In this document: one piece after another, positions 22,574 to 35,100 of the stretch
How positions within the stretch are numbered: position 1 is the first letter of the stretch
Layout: the number at the start of each line of letters is the position of its first letter
From: Lasiosphaeris hirsuta
Taxonomy: Eukaryota > Ascomycota > Sordariomycetes > Sordariales > Lasiosphaeriaceae
Assembly: GCA_030549175.1 (NCBI GenBank)
Contig: JAUKUA010000001.1
Span: forward strand, 124,001 to 188,000
DNA length: 64,000 nucleotides
Direction: 5' to 3'
The notes under the pieces: generated by a model
Told to the model about the DNA's origin: nothing
Databases searched by the model: none
Seen by the model: the letters and a program-made list of their open reading frames with translations, nothing else
Position numbers and translations under genes: made by a program

Positions 22574-25500
22574 TTGGTCGAGGGACGAGGGGGAGGAGAA
22601 CCACGGAGAGCGCGCGCGAGGGGACCCCCTCTGACGAAGTCAATAGGCGTGGCTATGGGCTATGACACTGCAGTTGAGTCTCGGTGTCTTGGTGGCTTGG
22701 TGTTGGCGTCGACAGTCCGGACCTTGTGAGAAAAGGATGCTGCAGTGCGGGTCCCGGGCCTGAGTCCGAGTTGCAGTTGTTGTCGACGGTGACGGCTGGC
22801 GACAATTACGTGAGGGCGCAGGACCTGGACAGGAGCAGGGCTGCCTTCGGGTGCGGGCGACGATTTGCTCGGCAGGATTCTTGTTTTCGTCGTGATTGGC
22901 GTGACGCAACAGAGCGGCACCTCCTCAAGAATCCCTGAGCCGGCCTGAGACTGGCCCAGACTGGCTGACTGGTTGGGTGAGGACTGCGCGCCGGGCGTTG
23001 TGGGTGCCTGTGGATACCTGTGGATGCCTAGGGGGTGCCGTCGGCTTGGGTGGAAGCGGCGCTTATGCTTATTTAGGCCGTCCAACCTGCTGCGCAAATA
23101 CTACTTTCCGCGCCAGCTGAACCAGTGAAGCCATTCACAGGGAAGTTTGGTATATTTTGTCAGATATCCAAGGCCGATTGCGATAAGCACTCCCCGACAA
23201 TCAATCCAGACAGGAATGCGAAAAAGTGGAGTTAGTGTTGCTGGAGGCGTGAGTGGGAGTGGGAGGGCAGCCAGGCGGGTTCCAACGACGTTCCACGAAG
23301 CCGGATGGGTGGCTGGGGTCTCGAGCCACCTCGGGCAGTGTCCACGGACCACATCCAGTTTGCAACTACCTACTCCGTGCAGACAGGGGATGATCGTACG
23401 TTGCAGTATTACCTTAGTGTATACTAGCAGCAATTGGCGCTGCGAACCCCGCTGATCAACCTCGACAGGCCAAATTCGTTTTTTACTGCGTTGCGGTGAA
23501 GAATGCAGCGGCAGCAGACCAGAGACAAAGGATTGATAGGCGTCGTCTCCGTGGCACACGGCATACGGCACCCAGACCATACCTTCATACATACCTTGCT
23601 TGGCTGGCGGGATTGGTGACATGGCAAATGGAGGCAGACTTGCAGCTGGAAGCGCAGTGTGCATATATGCACATATGCATATATGCATATAACCAGAAAT
23701 ATACTCATCGAACGGTTCTGCTCGCGAGTGAGGGGGAGGCGGCGGCTTCCCTCTCACTGCATCCCCCGCAGCGGCTTCCTGTTTCAAACCTTAAAGCAAA
23801 GTGGAGGCTCTTCGAGAGAGATCCCTCCTCCGCCACACTTAATTCTTTCATCTAGGTCCTGCCGAATCCATGACAGTTACAGCACACATGCATATCAAAA
23901 AGTCTGGATAGGTATTGCGAAATGATTCAAGCCTGTAGAAGAAATGAACAGCGAGTTGCCGCGGAGTCTGGACAGCCTTCGGGAGTAGAGATAAGGGAGA
24001 TGAACTCGCAATGCCGTCTTGCAAATCATGTCGCGTTGAAGCTAGGCAAACGAGCGAATGCTTCGGGTTCACAGATAATCGCAGATAATCCGAGGCATGG
24101 AAAAGGCAATGGAAATGCTGGCATTACATAGGTTTGTCAGTCCAGCTCTAACAACTCCCTGACATCATTCAAGCATGCGCCCCTCGATATGACGGGAGCA
24201 GTTCGGACCTGACGCATGTACTCGAATCATAGTGTAGGTAGCTATTGTGCGGGGGACACATCGACCTAGGAGGCGAGCGCGATGCGTATGTCCGATGCTG
24301 TGTGCGCACTTCCTGAGAGCTGGCAGTGGCTCCTATTTATTGTTGTAGGATGTGTGTGTATGGGGTGCTCGCGTTGTATTGTCGACAAGGGATGGCCCGA
24401 AGGGATCGAAGGAACTCATGGGAGTTCCGATGGCGTCGTCACTGGATGAGGTCTAGCGCGGCCTGGCCCTTGAACGACGTGAAACAGGTGGGCCCACCAC
24501 AGTCATGCCTGATGGAGGGGCATAGGTTTTGACACGGCAGGCACAGCAGGACAAGCACGCAAGTGAGGATGGGAATCGGCAAACTTGGTTCTCTCAAACG
24601 ACTTGGAGGAGTCGATGGAGTCATTGGCACTAAGGCAGAGCAAGGGGATTGTATCTTCGGGAGGATATGAGGGTATCCTAACGTGCCGGGACAATTCAAG
24701 GACCTGAAGGGTATCTGAGGTTGTGCTAAAGGTCGATCGATCGGCTACTACTAGCCATGCCTCAAGATTATCCCGCCCTTGCATATCACAAGCCCACCCC
24801 CCAAGTCGATTCCTGACTCCCTTCATTTGCCATTTTTTTTACCCTTCAGGGGCCAGAGTAGGCAGGCAGGTAGCTTCAGGGTATTTGGCGAGGAATGCTG
24901 GTCAGTCAAAGTGGGCCGTCCGTTCTGCGAAACACTTGTCTACCCAGAACCACAATTGATGTGCCTTTCCTGACGCACTCGACACATTGTACTCGGCCCG
25001 TTGAGTTAGCAGCTACTAAGCAGCCAAAACAAGCCAGTAGCGATAGATAGGAGGAGATCAGGAGGAGAAGTGTTGGATAGATTAGGTAGGAGATAAACCG
25101 CCCAACTCACCCAGGAGTGGAAGACCGCTCAAGGCGGGACTGCAACGCTGCAGGCAGTGGAAGCGGGAGCTTGGGCGTTTCGAAGTCACCCGACTCGACC
25201 CGCCATGTTCTTCTGCCCCAGCTCGACGGTGTGAATGGGCAGTTTCAACGCTGGGCCGCCAACGGCAAGCCAGCATCAAGCATCCAGCGAGATCAGCCAG
25301 CCCGTTACCGCCGCCGTGCATTTTTGGGGGGCAGTTTTGGCCCCCAGCTCCCACACTCGCCCGCACTCACCCACACCTGGCGGACCCAGCAAACCCAGCA
25401 AATCCACAGCACCCCCTCAACCCGACCTGACTTGACTGCTCCCTTTGCGCACCAACCAACCATCTCCGAGAGCGGTCACTTGCCACGACCACCCGTTTCA

Positions 25501-26179
25501 AACCACATTCACCACCAAATCTTCGCGCTGATTGCAAAATCAATCCCTTTTCGCAATCGCCCCCCAGACTCGCGACAGGAGCACCACCAGCGACGCGAGC
25601 AGCCCCGCGCGGCATACGGGAAGCACTACGGGAGCGCGGGAAAGGACTAGACAAAGGACGCCAGGACCCCGAGGATCGGGACAAGAGAGGGACACCTGCG
25701 GCACGGGCAGTCCAGACGAGAGAAAGGAGGGGCAGGGTATTGTTGCGACAACAAGAGCGACGGCGATAGCGACGACAAAACCTCGACACGGCACAAAACC
25801 CGAGTGCGACGGCCGTATTCGCCCAGCGACCGAGCCACAGAGCCTCGGAGCCCCAGCGCCTGAGCGGCACGCCGACGCGAACGCCGCCTAGCGACGAGTC
25901 TACAACATCCAGCATCCGCCTTGACTCAGATGCTTGCTCCCGCCGATTTCGACCACCAGCCCGACTGAGAGCAACCGAGTGAATCAATCAGCGACTCGAT
26001 TCCGCAGCAGACCGTCTCACCTGCACCCCCAGCAGATACCGACATCCGCCTTTTCCATCCATGCAGACGCCCGATTGAGCCTTAGCCTTACATTGCTCGA
26101 GAGTGCACAGCACAGCACTGCTGCACCCCCGCGTCACGGGCTAATCCGCACCGGCGCCTTTGCGAATGGAGACCTAGTT
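22574..26179. other. Intergenic region between divergent fwd-1-like and cdc24 genes
   Basis: The 3.6 kb between two divergent starts should hold both promoters and leaders. The last kilobase before cdc24 (about 25100-26179) is C/A-rich and open in the cdc24 frame from about 25934 but has no in-frame ATG before 26180, which suggests a long leader. A short alternating ATATGCATATATGCATAT tract lies at 23663-23692. No RNA gene or conserved ORF is visible. Confidence 0.4.
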
Positions 26180-29100
26180 ATGCATGCTCCCCTTCTCAGA
26201 ACGAACACTGCTCCTGTCTTCCCAGCATCGGTCGACCGTCTCACCCGAACCAACAATACCATGAGCGTGACGAATGCGCCTCGCGCGAGCCAACTGTCGG
26301 GCTCGACGGCATTCACCTCCACCACCTCTCTCAGCTCTCTCGCCAGCTCATCCACCCTCGTGAATGTGACCCCGGTATCCGGCCAGGTCGTGGCCACTAC
26401 CAACATCATTAACCAGAGGGCCGACGCCTCGCGTTCCCTGTACCAAATATGTGTGGCTCTAAAGCAGAGGCTGGCTCAGGTGCCTGGCTTCGAGGAATAC
26501 CACGCGCAGCTGGAACAAATGGCGGCAGATCCAGAGGAGGGTGGACCCGTCGAGTCGGTGTGGAAGCTCTTACGAACCGGCCACCCACTTTTGGTCATCT
26601 ACAATGCCTTGAAGCCAGAGAAGCCCCTCGAGGTGGACAACATGAAAGGCGCGTCTGAGGCCAAGATATCCAAGATTGCGATCTTGATGTTCTACAAAGC
26701 TTGTCTCAACGACCTCAAGCTCCCGGCGGCCGAATCATTCATCATCAACGACCTCACTGGAGATGATACGACGGGTTTTGTGAAGGTAATGGCCCCTTTT
26801 CCACGAGCAAATTCCGAGACAAGCATCCTAGATTGCCGCCCCTTGGCCAAACGGCATCTCTAACGATGAATAAATAGGTCATCTCTGTTATTAACTATGT
26901 ACTTGATCTTGCCGACCAACGCGGACTTCTCAACCAGCTCCAGCCGTATCCCGAGGACGACACAATGCAGCCTGACGGTACAAAAATGAGTTACCGGGAT
27001 TACATCGTGCGGGAGTTGGTTGACACGGAGCGGAAATATGTCCAGGATCTGGAAAACTTGCACGATTTGAAAAAGACGTTGGAGCAAAGGGGCATCATAC
27101 CAGGCGACGTCGTCCATAATATATTCCTCAACATTAACTCGATTCTCGACTTCCAGCGCAGGTTCCTCATCAGGGTAGAAACAACAAACTCCATGCCACA
27201 GTCGAGACAGGAGTGGGGGAGTCCATTTGTGGCAAACGAAGAGTCATTCACCATATACCAACCCTTCATCGCGAACCAAAGGAAAGCAGCGCAGCTCGCT
27301 AGCCAGGTGTTTGATAAGATACAGGCGGCCGAGCACCCTGTTGCGTGTGACTTTAACACGCTCGATGGCTTCCTCCTCAAACCTATGCAACGCCTGGTCA
27401 AATACCCACTCCTCCTCAAGGTTCGTGTTATGCTTCGCTTTCCAAACCCGAGGGCGCTTCACTAACCAGTCACTAGGACTTGATGAAGAAAAGCGACGAC
27501 GAGGTGACGAAGGCGGACCTTGCAGCAGGCATTGCCGCGGCTGAAAGAGCCTTGCAAAAGGCTAACGAGGCAGTCGACCGCGATCTGCTGGACGAGGCAT
27601 TGGAGGATTTAATCAACAGAGTTGACGACTGGAAGAACCACCGAGTTGACCAGTTCGGCAAGCTGCTATTGCATGGCGTATACACCGTCGTCACCGGGAA
27701 AACCGATCAAGAGAAGGACGTACGTCCGGTGCGACCTGCAATCTCATTTTTACCTCGTATCACAAGGGGAAAATTTGCTAACAGCGTTCTTTTAGTATGA
27801 GATCTATCTGTTCGAGTGTATTCTGTTGTGCTGCAAGGAGATTACGCCAGCGAAGAGCAAAGATAAGAAAGACAAGACACGCTCAACGGGACCGAAGGTG
27901 CGAAACAAAAACGCCAAGCTGCAGCTAAAGGGCCGCATCTTCATGACCAATGTGACGGATGTTCTAGCTATCTCAAAAACGGGTATGTGACCTTTGCATC
28001 CACCTCACCACGTTGTCTAACTTGCGGTAGGTTCGTACACAGTGCAAATCTGGTGGAAAGGAGACCCTGGTGTAGAGAACTTCATGATCAAATTCCAAAA
28101 TGAAGAAATGATGAAGAAGTGGGCTGCTGGTCTCGATCAGCAAAGGAAGGAAAATGCGCCTGCAGCACAGCAAAGTCCAGACCAACCGCCGCCAAATTTC
28201 GCCTGGCTCGCTTCACAAGGCAGCGGGCTAGAAAACCCTTATGCGCAGCAGGATGATGATGATGATGACGATGGCTTAGGTGTGAACACCTTGGCTGGAG
28301 CGACGCCAGTGATTTCACAATATGGTGCTGGAATATCCTCTGTCTCATTGCCAGGGACAATGCAGCGCAATGGCTCGAGCACAAGTCTCCGGCAGCGTTC
28401 AATGACGAGCGAGAGTGTCCAGTCCATGGCAGGGATCGCTCGAGCTCAGCCCCCCAGGTTTCCTCTCCCACAACCGTCCATGCCCCTAAGTGTTCAAACG
28501 CAGATGGGCATGATGACACAACCGTCGCCTGCCCCTCGTGGCGGCGAGTCGTATTTCTCCCCCGTTGCAGAATCACCGGCTTCGAGTCGGACAAGCACAA
28601 CAAGTGGCTTCTTCCAGTCGGTCGGATACCCGTTCCCCAAGGCTACCACACCTCAACCCATGTGGGGTGCCGAGGATAACAACCGCTACACTGCCCCAGC
28701 GATGCCTCGTGCGCCATCAAGAGACGGGCCGTCTCCCTTCAATGCCTATGGGATGGTACCTGCGGATGGGCGCAATCCCCGAGGTCCCTCGATGCCAGTC
28801 ATGCCTCGCGATTCCTCCCAGCTCCAGCAAGCACGAAGCCGGAGCTACAGCACGCCAGATATCAATGGACAGCCAAACGGGCGCAGTAACCAGCCAGTCC
28901 CCGCGGTCCCGGGTATCCCGCCACATCTACACCCCACCCATTCTCGGCACGACTCGAGTATCCCAAGAAGTAACACGGGGAGTCCCGCCAATGATCTCCC
29001 ATTGCGGACAAATACAAACTCTCCCGGAACCCAGCGCGGGAAGCAATATGGAGGGACCATGTCACAGTTTCCTGCACAGCCCATATTTCCCCGCCAAGGA

Positions 29101-29571
29101 ACGCCGGGCAGCACCACCAACCTGCCTCCACCCGGCCCTCCGCCTCCCGGTGTTGCTCCCCTTGCACCTTCCGACCCCCCACGAAGTGTCCCTCAATCCC
29201 TCGGGACTGCACCGCTGCAAGGGGGGCAGAACATGATGGTGCCACCTACGCCAGATATGCCTCTCCCAACCCAGCTGAAAGTGAAGGTGAACTGCGAGAA
29301 CAGCAACTACGTCACATTGGTCGTCCAGTTCAACATCACATATCAGAGTCTAATCGATCGTATTGATGCTAAGCTGGCGAGGTTTACCAACAGCAGCATT
29401 GGTAAGGGTAATCTCCGGCTCCGATACCGAGATGAAGATGGTGATTTCGTGACCATCGAGAGCGACGACGATATTCAAATCGCCATTTCGGAATGGCGCG
29501 AAGGCGTGCGCAACATGTATACCCAAGGGGTCGGTGAGATCGAGCTGTTTTGCGTCGGGGAGATGAGCTGA
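26180..29571 (+). CDS. cdc24: Cdc24, Rho-family guanine nucleotide exchange factor, 1039 aa
   Basis: Five exons: 26180-26785, 26878-27420, 27477-27719, 27796-27982, 28031-29571. The introns (92, 56, 76 and 48 nt) all have GT-AG ends, and the joins give 1039 residues. The first in-frame ATG is at 26180. A second at 26261 has a better context (A at -3) and may be the real start, 27 residues shorter. Domains in order: Cdc24-type CH segment (about 80-225, SLYQICVALKQRL to VINYVLDLADQ), Dbl-homology domain (about 240-440, RDYIVRELVDTERKYVQDLE and DGFLLKPMQRLVKYPLLLK), PH domain (about 445-590), a long Pro/Ser-rich linker, and a C-terminal PB1 domain (about 942-1039, with the acidic RYRDEDGDFVTIESDDDI OPCA motif). 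Cdc24 loads GTP on Cdc42 (and Rac in filamentous fungi) at sites of polar growth. Its PB1 domain binds the scaffold Bem1, which in turn links it to the NADPH oxidase regulator NoxR in moulds. Every domain is intact. Confidence 0.95.
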
Positions 29572-31237
29572 GCATTCTCCATTTCCGGTTGCGGGAGGCG
29601 GCTTAAAAAATGGACGATATCCAAGGATTGCATTGGCATAATTCCCCCATTGGCATTTGTCATTTTGTTTTTGAATCACTTGCATGGCGTAAACGGAAGG
29701 CATACTACCCATTTCCCGCACGCGCTTCTTCTTCCTAGCGATACCTCACCGAGGTTCAACAACCCGATCTCACCCCTTCGACTAAGATCTCTCCGCGGCT
29801 TGCTGCCTCGGTCTTGCTCACGGAACGCCTCTTTTTCTCGCATAGACGACGGAATACACATGACGAGCTCATATCATCATTCGACTTTCTTCGCTATTCG
29901 TCACTTCGATTCCCTGGACTCGGGTCGGTATAGACGAATGGACGGGGAGCATATTCTTTATTTCGTTTTTTTCTTTTTTTGCGATTCACGACGGGCCACG
30001 CCAAGCCAACTGCGCCACTCTTTTTTCTTCATTTCCTTCTACGACTGACGCCAAACGGCCTAATGCGAATGACGGCTTTCGATTCTTGAGACTGCTTTTA
30101 GTTTCGTTTTTTTTTTTTTCTCATGACATTCACTTGAACAATAACCTCTGGCCTTTGGCTGCAGGGGTTTATGGGGGAGGTCTTGGTGACATGTCCTGAC
30201 TGGACTGTGATACTGAAGCGTATGTGTGAGTGACGGTGACAAGGGCGGCTGAAGAGACACAAGAGAAAGGGGAGAGCGGTTGTTCAAAGGGAAAGAAGAA
30301 AGCGGCGAGAGAACTTTGCTAGATATGGAATACCCAGGAAGCTTTTTGTCTGACGTTCATTTGCCTCACTGTTTCGCTGGCTTTGGTTTGACGCTGTGTG
30401 TTCCGATGGTTTGGATTCGGCTTTTGGGTGATACTAGGGGACGTGCCCCTATTTCTATCCTTGCCGATCTCATTCTCTCTTTTCGATGCTTACCTTGAGT
30501 CGCCCCTTGCGACGAGGGGGCAATCGTTTGACGTGGCCTTGTGTTACCGGCGTTTACTGAGCACCTTAGTCTAGCGCCTACCTTGATCGTGAGACCCAGG
30601 GCGAGTTTTCGAACGAGTTCCCGGGCGCTTGTTTGGCGTTGGAGATACAACGGCGATGGTCATACAATAATGAGCTGAAACTATGTTGTTTCGATCTGCA
30701 AGCCGTGACCTAAAACCCTTTGCCGCTCCTAATGGAGTTCACCGAGTGCGTGTTCCTTACATTTGCCCACGGTAAGCAAGTTCTGAGCTCAGATTGGGTT
30801 GAGGCTGAACCATCCACCAAATCAGCACCCCTTGAAGTAACTTTGCCCAGAGATTTCTTCCTTGAGGTGATGTAGATATTGTACAATGCGGTTTTCTCTT
30901 CTTCTATACAGCATAATCATTCAGTGATATCCTTAGGCTTTGAAAGTTATGGCCTCACCTAAGACCTCTAATATATTTATTTATACAAGTGCTTTGCGCC
31001 GCATCCTTATCGCGGATCGCCATCGCGCTCTAGCTCCCCTCGCTGGCTGAGCTTGAGCTTGTCTTCCGAGTTGTATTTACACACGAGGCAAAAAACCTCG
31101 TGCTTCCAGGATGAAGACCCAGCCGAGTCTTCTTCTCCTTGCCTCTTTTTCTTGCCCCCGGACAGACGCAAGCCGCTGGTATGCTGGCATGGCCAGTCTC
31201 GCTGCGCAGAGGCCTCGCCCCCTTTCCCCTAACCCAA
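29572..31237. other. Intergenic region between cdc24 and mrp10 (convergent)
   Basis: 1.67 kb between the cdc24 stop (+) and the mrp10 stop (-), which converge. The first 500-700 bases are T-rich and likely cdc24 3' UTR. Around 30850-31000 the DNA is AT-richer. No gene, repeat or RNA is recognised. Confidence 0.45.
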
Positions 31238-31587
31238 TCACTTCTTCTTGGAAGGTTTTTGCGTGAGCTGCTCAGAGAAGCGGGAGAGATGGTAGTTGAT
31301 GTTGTTGTTCGGCTGGGGCGGCGCTCTCGGCTTGTCCATACACGCTCGCAGCGACTGCTCGACAGTGGCGCATCCGGCGGTGTTGAAGCCTGTGGACGCC
31401 CAGCATGCTGTTCTCGGGAAAAGAGTCAATTGATTAGCTTCTGCAGGCGACGTGTCTTGCAGCGCGGCTGATACACACCTAGGACCTGGGACATGACCAT
31501 GATGCACGGGTTTGTCTCTGCTTTGTTGGGGTTCCGCACGCGCAGCTTCTGCAGCGGCGGCAGCCGGATTGGCTTCTGTATCGCCAT
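31238..31587 (-). CDS. mrp10: Mitochondrial small-subunit ribosomal protein Mrp10 (mS37), 92 aa
   Basis: Exons 31587-31479 and 31407-31238. The 71-nt intron starts GTGTGTAT and ends CAG, and the spliced frame is 92 residues. The N-terminus MAIQKPIRLPPLQKLRVRNP is typical of Mrp10. It is followed by a twin CX9C (CHCH) domain: Cys28-X9-Cys38 and Cys49-X9-Cys59. Proteins with twin CX9C are oxidised by Mia40. Yeast Mrp10 uses this route but then moves on to the matrix, where it is part of the mitoribosomal small subunit and is needed for mitochondrial translation. The Lys-rich C-terminus is normal for rRNA contact. The gene is too small and too spliced to stand out as one frame, but the splice join falls exactly inside the conserved VLACW segment. 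It is divergent from the large disordered-protein gene. Confidence 0.92.
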
Positions 31588-32180
31588 ATTTGTTGCGGTT
31601 GCTCGTCGATTTTGGTGTTGGACTATTGCATATATCGCATTGCGGGAGCGTTGCCGGCGCTAGGGTGAGTCGGCCTCGAATTGTCGGTTCGATCGTCAAT
31701 TCGGACTGCCAACTGCGAGCCGCGACCGAGCTTCCCACGCCAAAAATCGAGGTTGGGATCTTTCGACATCACGTGGTGATAACGGCCAGCTCCCAAGAAT
31801 TGGAGAGCGGGGCACGCGCCAAGTCGCCTAGCCACGCCTTCCCCAATACGGAAAGGCGGGACGAGGGTCTGGCGGGCTCTGATTGGACCCTGGTTGAAGA
31901 TGTAAACAATGAGCTCTCTTGTCACTGCCTTGTGCCGGGGCGACCATCACTTGTGACCCCCGACACGTCCAAGCCTCAACCCTCGCGATTTATTTGCATT
32001 GTAACAAAAACGCGTCCCCCCTCTCTCCCCCCGAGTATTTGTTATCAGCGCGTTGCTCCGCATTTGCATCATTGAGCGAGCTGTCCCTGATATATCTCCC
32101 CTATTTCATCTCGCAGTGCTCCGCGAACACTCTTTTTTGCCAGCAACATTTTTTGCCGCTTGTCTTATCTCTGATTGAGG
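31588..32180. promoter_or_regulatory. Shared divergent promoter, mrp10 / large disordered protein
   Basis: The 593 bases between the two ATGs must hold both promoters. Pyrimidine-rich stretches (CCCCCTCTCTCCCCCC type) lie near 32015-32035 and T-rich patches at about 32130-32165, just before the plus-strand ATG at 32181. No TATA box is clear on either strand. Confidence 0.55.
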
Positions 32181-35100
32181 ATGGTGGGTTTTGACGGCGG
32201 CTTCAGGGCCGCCATGATGAGGAGCCAGACCTCACAGCTCGAGCAGTAAGTCGCCTTCAACACTCACCTCTTACTACTCCACCATGTTGTCTCGTAATGT
32301 CGGCCGACTGATCCCGCATTCACAGGACCCCGATCACTGCAGCTAGTCTCCTCCCTCCCCGCGTCCCCTGTGCCAAGCCATGGCAGCGCGTCCTAGTCAC
32401 CCCCGCCACCGGCCTCAGTCGCCAACGCAAGATATGGAAACGCGTCGACGGGATATCCTCCGTGGTCTGTGATAAGAGCTACATGCGCGCCTTTGTCGAG
32501 CTTGAGAGCCAGGGTCAAGGATCTCGGAAGTGCCCCCGCCGGGTGAATCACGTCCCAGTCTGGGGAGATGCGAGGTGGGATACCAGAGTCGGGCAGCCCC
32601 ACGACGGCAAGTGGGATCTTGTCGAGGCGCGAGGTATGAACAGTACTTGGAGAAGCTGCCTGTTGGAAGAGCTAACAAGGAGATGCACAGCTGCCGTGGC
32701 CGTCACCAAACGAGTGACCAAGACAGCCGACATCGCGATCACGACAGGTCACGGGACCTTCCCCGAAGACAACCTGAAATGGGTGCCGAGGAAACGGCAC
32801 AACTCTCGCCGGCCAATCGAGCCCAAGAAGGCAGCCGTCCGCATGGTGGCTGATTTGCAACCACTGATTGAATTCGACGTGCCCGTCGCGGTTGAGCCCG
32901 TTGATGCCACACACCAGGTCGATGAGAAGCAGATGAGGAGAAGGTCCACGCGGCGTCTCAGTCGACGGATCTCTCTTGGCCCGGGTGATATATCGCCCCG
33001 GAAGATATGCCCCATCACACTTTCGCCAGCAAAGACAGCTGCGCCCGCCTTGTCGCCAATGAAGCGGCCGCCAGTCGCACGATCACCACAGAAAGTCGCA
33101 GAGTCACCTCTCCGCTCCTTCAAGGTCAATGCGACTCCCACAAAGGTTATTCTCGAGTCGCCCAAGGCCATTCTGCCGCTTCCGTCCCCCGCCAAAGCCC
33201 TGTCTTCACCCCTGGTCGAGGAAGTCCCCTCATCCGTGCCGGTGGCTGATCATTTGCCTCTGGTATTTGACCAGCCAGTCATGGATATTTCGTCCGAGCC
33301 AGAGCATGAGTCTAGGCGACGACTTTCTCTAAAGTCTGCCCGGCGCAGTGAGCGGAGGTCTAGTGGAATCCTCAGACTCATCAACTTTGAGAACGTGCGA
33401 GAAGCCCCGAACCGCCGCCATAGCTTCAACTCGGCCAGAGATTCTGTTGTCCACGTCAAAGGGCGCCGTAGTACCCTGGATGTGTTCTGCGAAGGGCCTG
33501 ACGAGGCCCGAAACACGTCTACAGTCTCTGACGTAGACACGTCGAACCTGGACCAAAGCCCCGAGATTTCGCTGGTCGAGGCAGAATACCCCGTCTTTAA
33601 GGTTGACGCTGCTGCCAACTTCGACATCTTTGGGCAAGCACAGCGCCCGGTCAATTTGGTCCCTTCAAAGCAGATTTCTGTCCAAGATGCATCAACTGAA
33701 CGGCCAACGGCAAGCCTCGACATTTCACCCATCAAGGACATGCCCCCCGTTATCCCGTCTATTACAGTGTCGGAGAATGCAACGCTTGTATCACCTGTCA
33801 AAATTGCCTCGGGGGTGACAGAGGTCGCAGTTGTTGGCGAGACACCCTTGGATCAGGCAGCAATGTGTCCGCGCCCAGATGCACCCGAAGCAGAGCAGCA
33901 TGAGTCTAGCCCAGAACCAACTCCTCAAACAAGCACTTTTGAAGACTCCTCCGACACCGAAAATGAAATGGAGCAGGACGAATCTAAGTTTGAACATCAA
34001 GATCCTGAGGGACTGTCGACTATTTATGAAGAATCGTTTGCCATGGAGGCTGAGACAACGCGGGACGTCACTGTTGAGCCGCCCACCAGCGAGCCTATCA
34101 TCGCAACCCAGTCTTGCGCATCCCCGACGTCACCTGCGCAACTTGCCGTGTCACACGCAGAAAATCCTCAAGGCACAACTTCAACGTCTTTCCTGTTCGG
34201 GGGAGTCCAGGGCCCTGTCCGAGATTCTACTTGCAACGTGGGCGACCAGGGCGCGGCCGAATGCGGTTTGGGAGAAACGGCGATTGGAGACATAGCCGAC
34301 GAGCAGCTCACACAGATCGAGATGGAGACGCAAGTGGCTCAAGCAACTGAAATTGAGTGCTCAGCGGATCAACGTACCCTGCATGCGGACAGTCTTGCAC
34401 TGGCTAATCACGTATCGGAAGTGGACAGCCCCCGTGGCGCGACCGAGGTTTGCACAAACCACGTTGTCACTGCAAGTGATGCCTTGTCCGAGTCTGATTC
34501 GCCAGAGCGCCTCGATGAGGGATTCATTATCCAGCCCTCAAGGCCGTTTCATCTTGAGAAAGGGGATGATGATGCTAGCTCGCCCAGTCCCTCTGAGGAA
34601 TCCGTTCTCACGCCAGAAAACGACTTCTGCATCGCTGGTTCCCTCGAGTTCGAGACGAAGGAGCAGCATGATGACCCCGCATCCGACGTTGAGTTGCCCA
34701 ACGAAATGCAGCTTAGCCCATCTCATAACGAGGACAGCCCGGAACCCATTGATACTCGACGCCTTACCCCATCATCCCCGCAGCACTCACATTCGCCCCG
34801 TCGCCATGTGAGCTCGTCTCCTGGGTTACCCGGAACGCCCAACCACATTTTTACGACCGTAGAAGATTTGGCTTCGCCAGAAGACGGACTTGTTGTTGCT
34901 ACTTCGAGTCCACGGTCAGAAAGCTCTGGCTTCACGCCTATCAACGGCCGCCAAATCTCCCCACCCATGGTTGTCTCGACCATCGAGACTTTTGAGCAAG
35001 ATCCTGAAATCGAGTCGATCGACCTTATACAGGAAGACGAGGGTGATATTGTGATCACCGTGGAAGATGAGATCACAGAGACCATTGAAGACGACCTCAC

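Noticed and set aside
23101..23787. 228-codon minus-strand frame
   Set aside because: Begins at a TTG, includes the alternating ATATGCAT tract, and has no recognisable domain.
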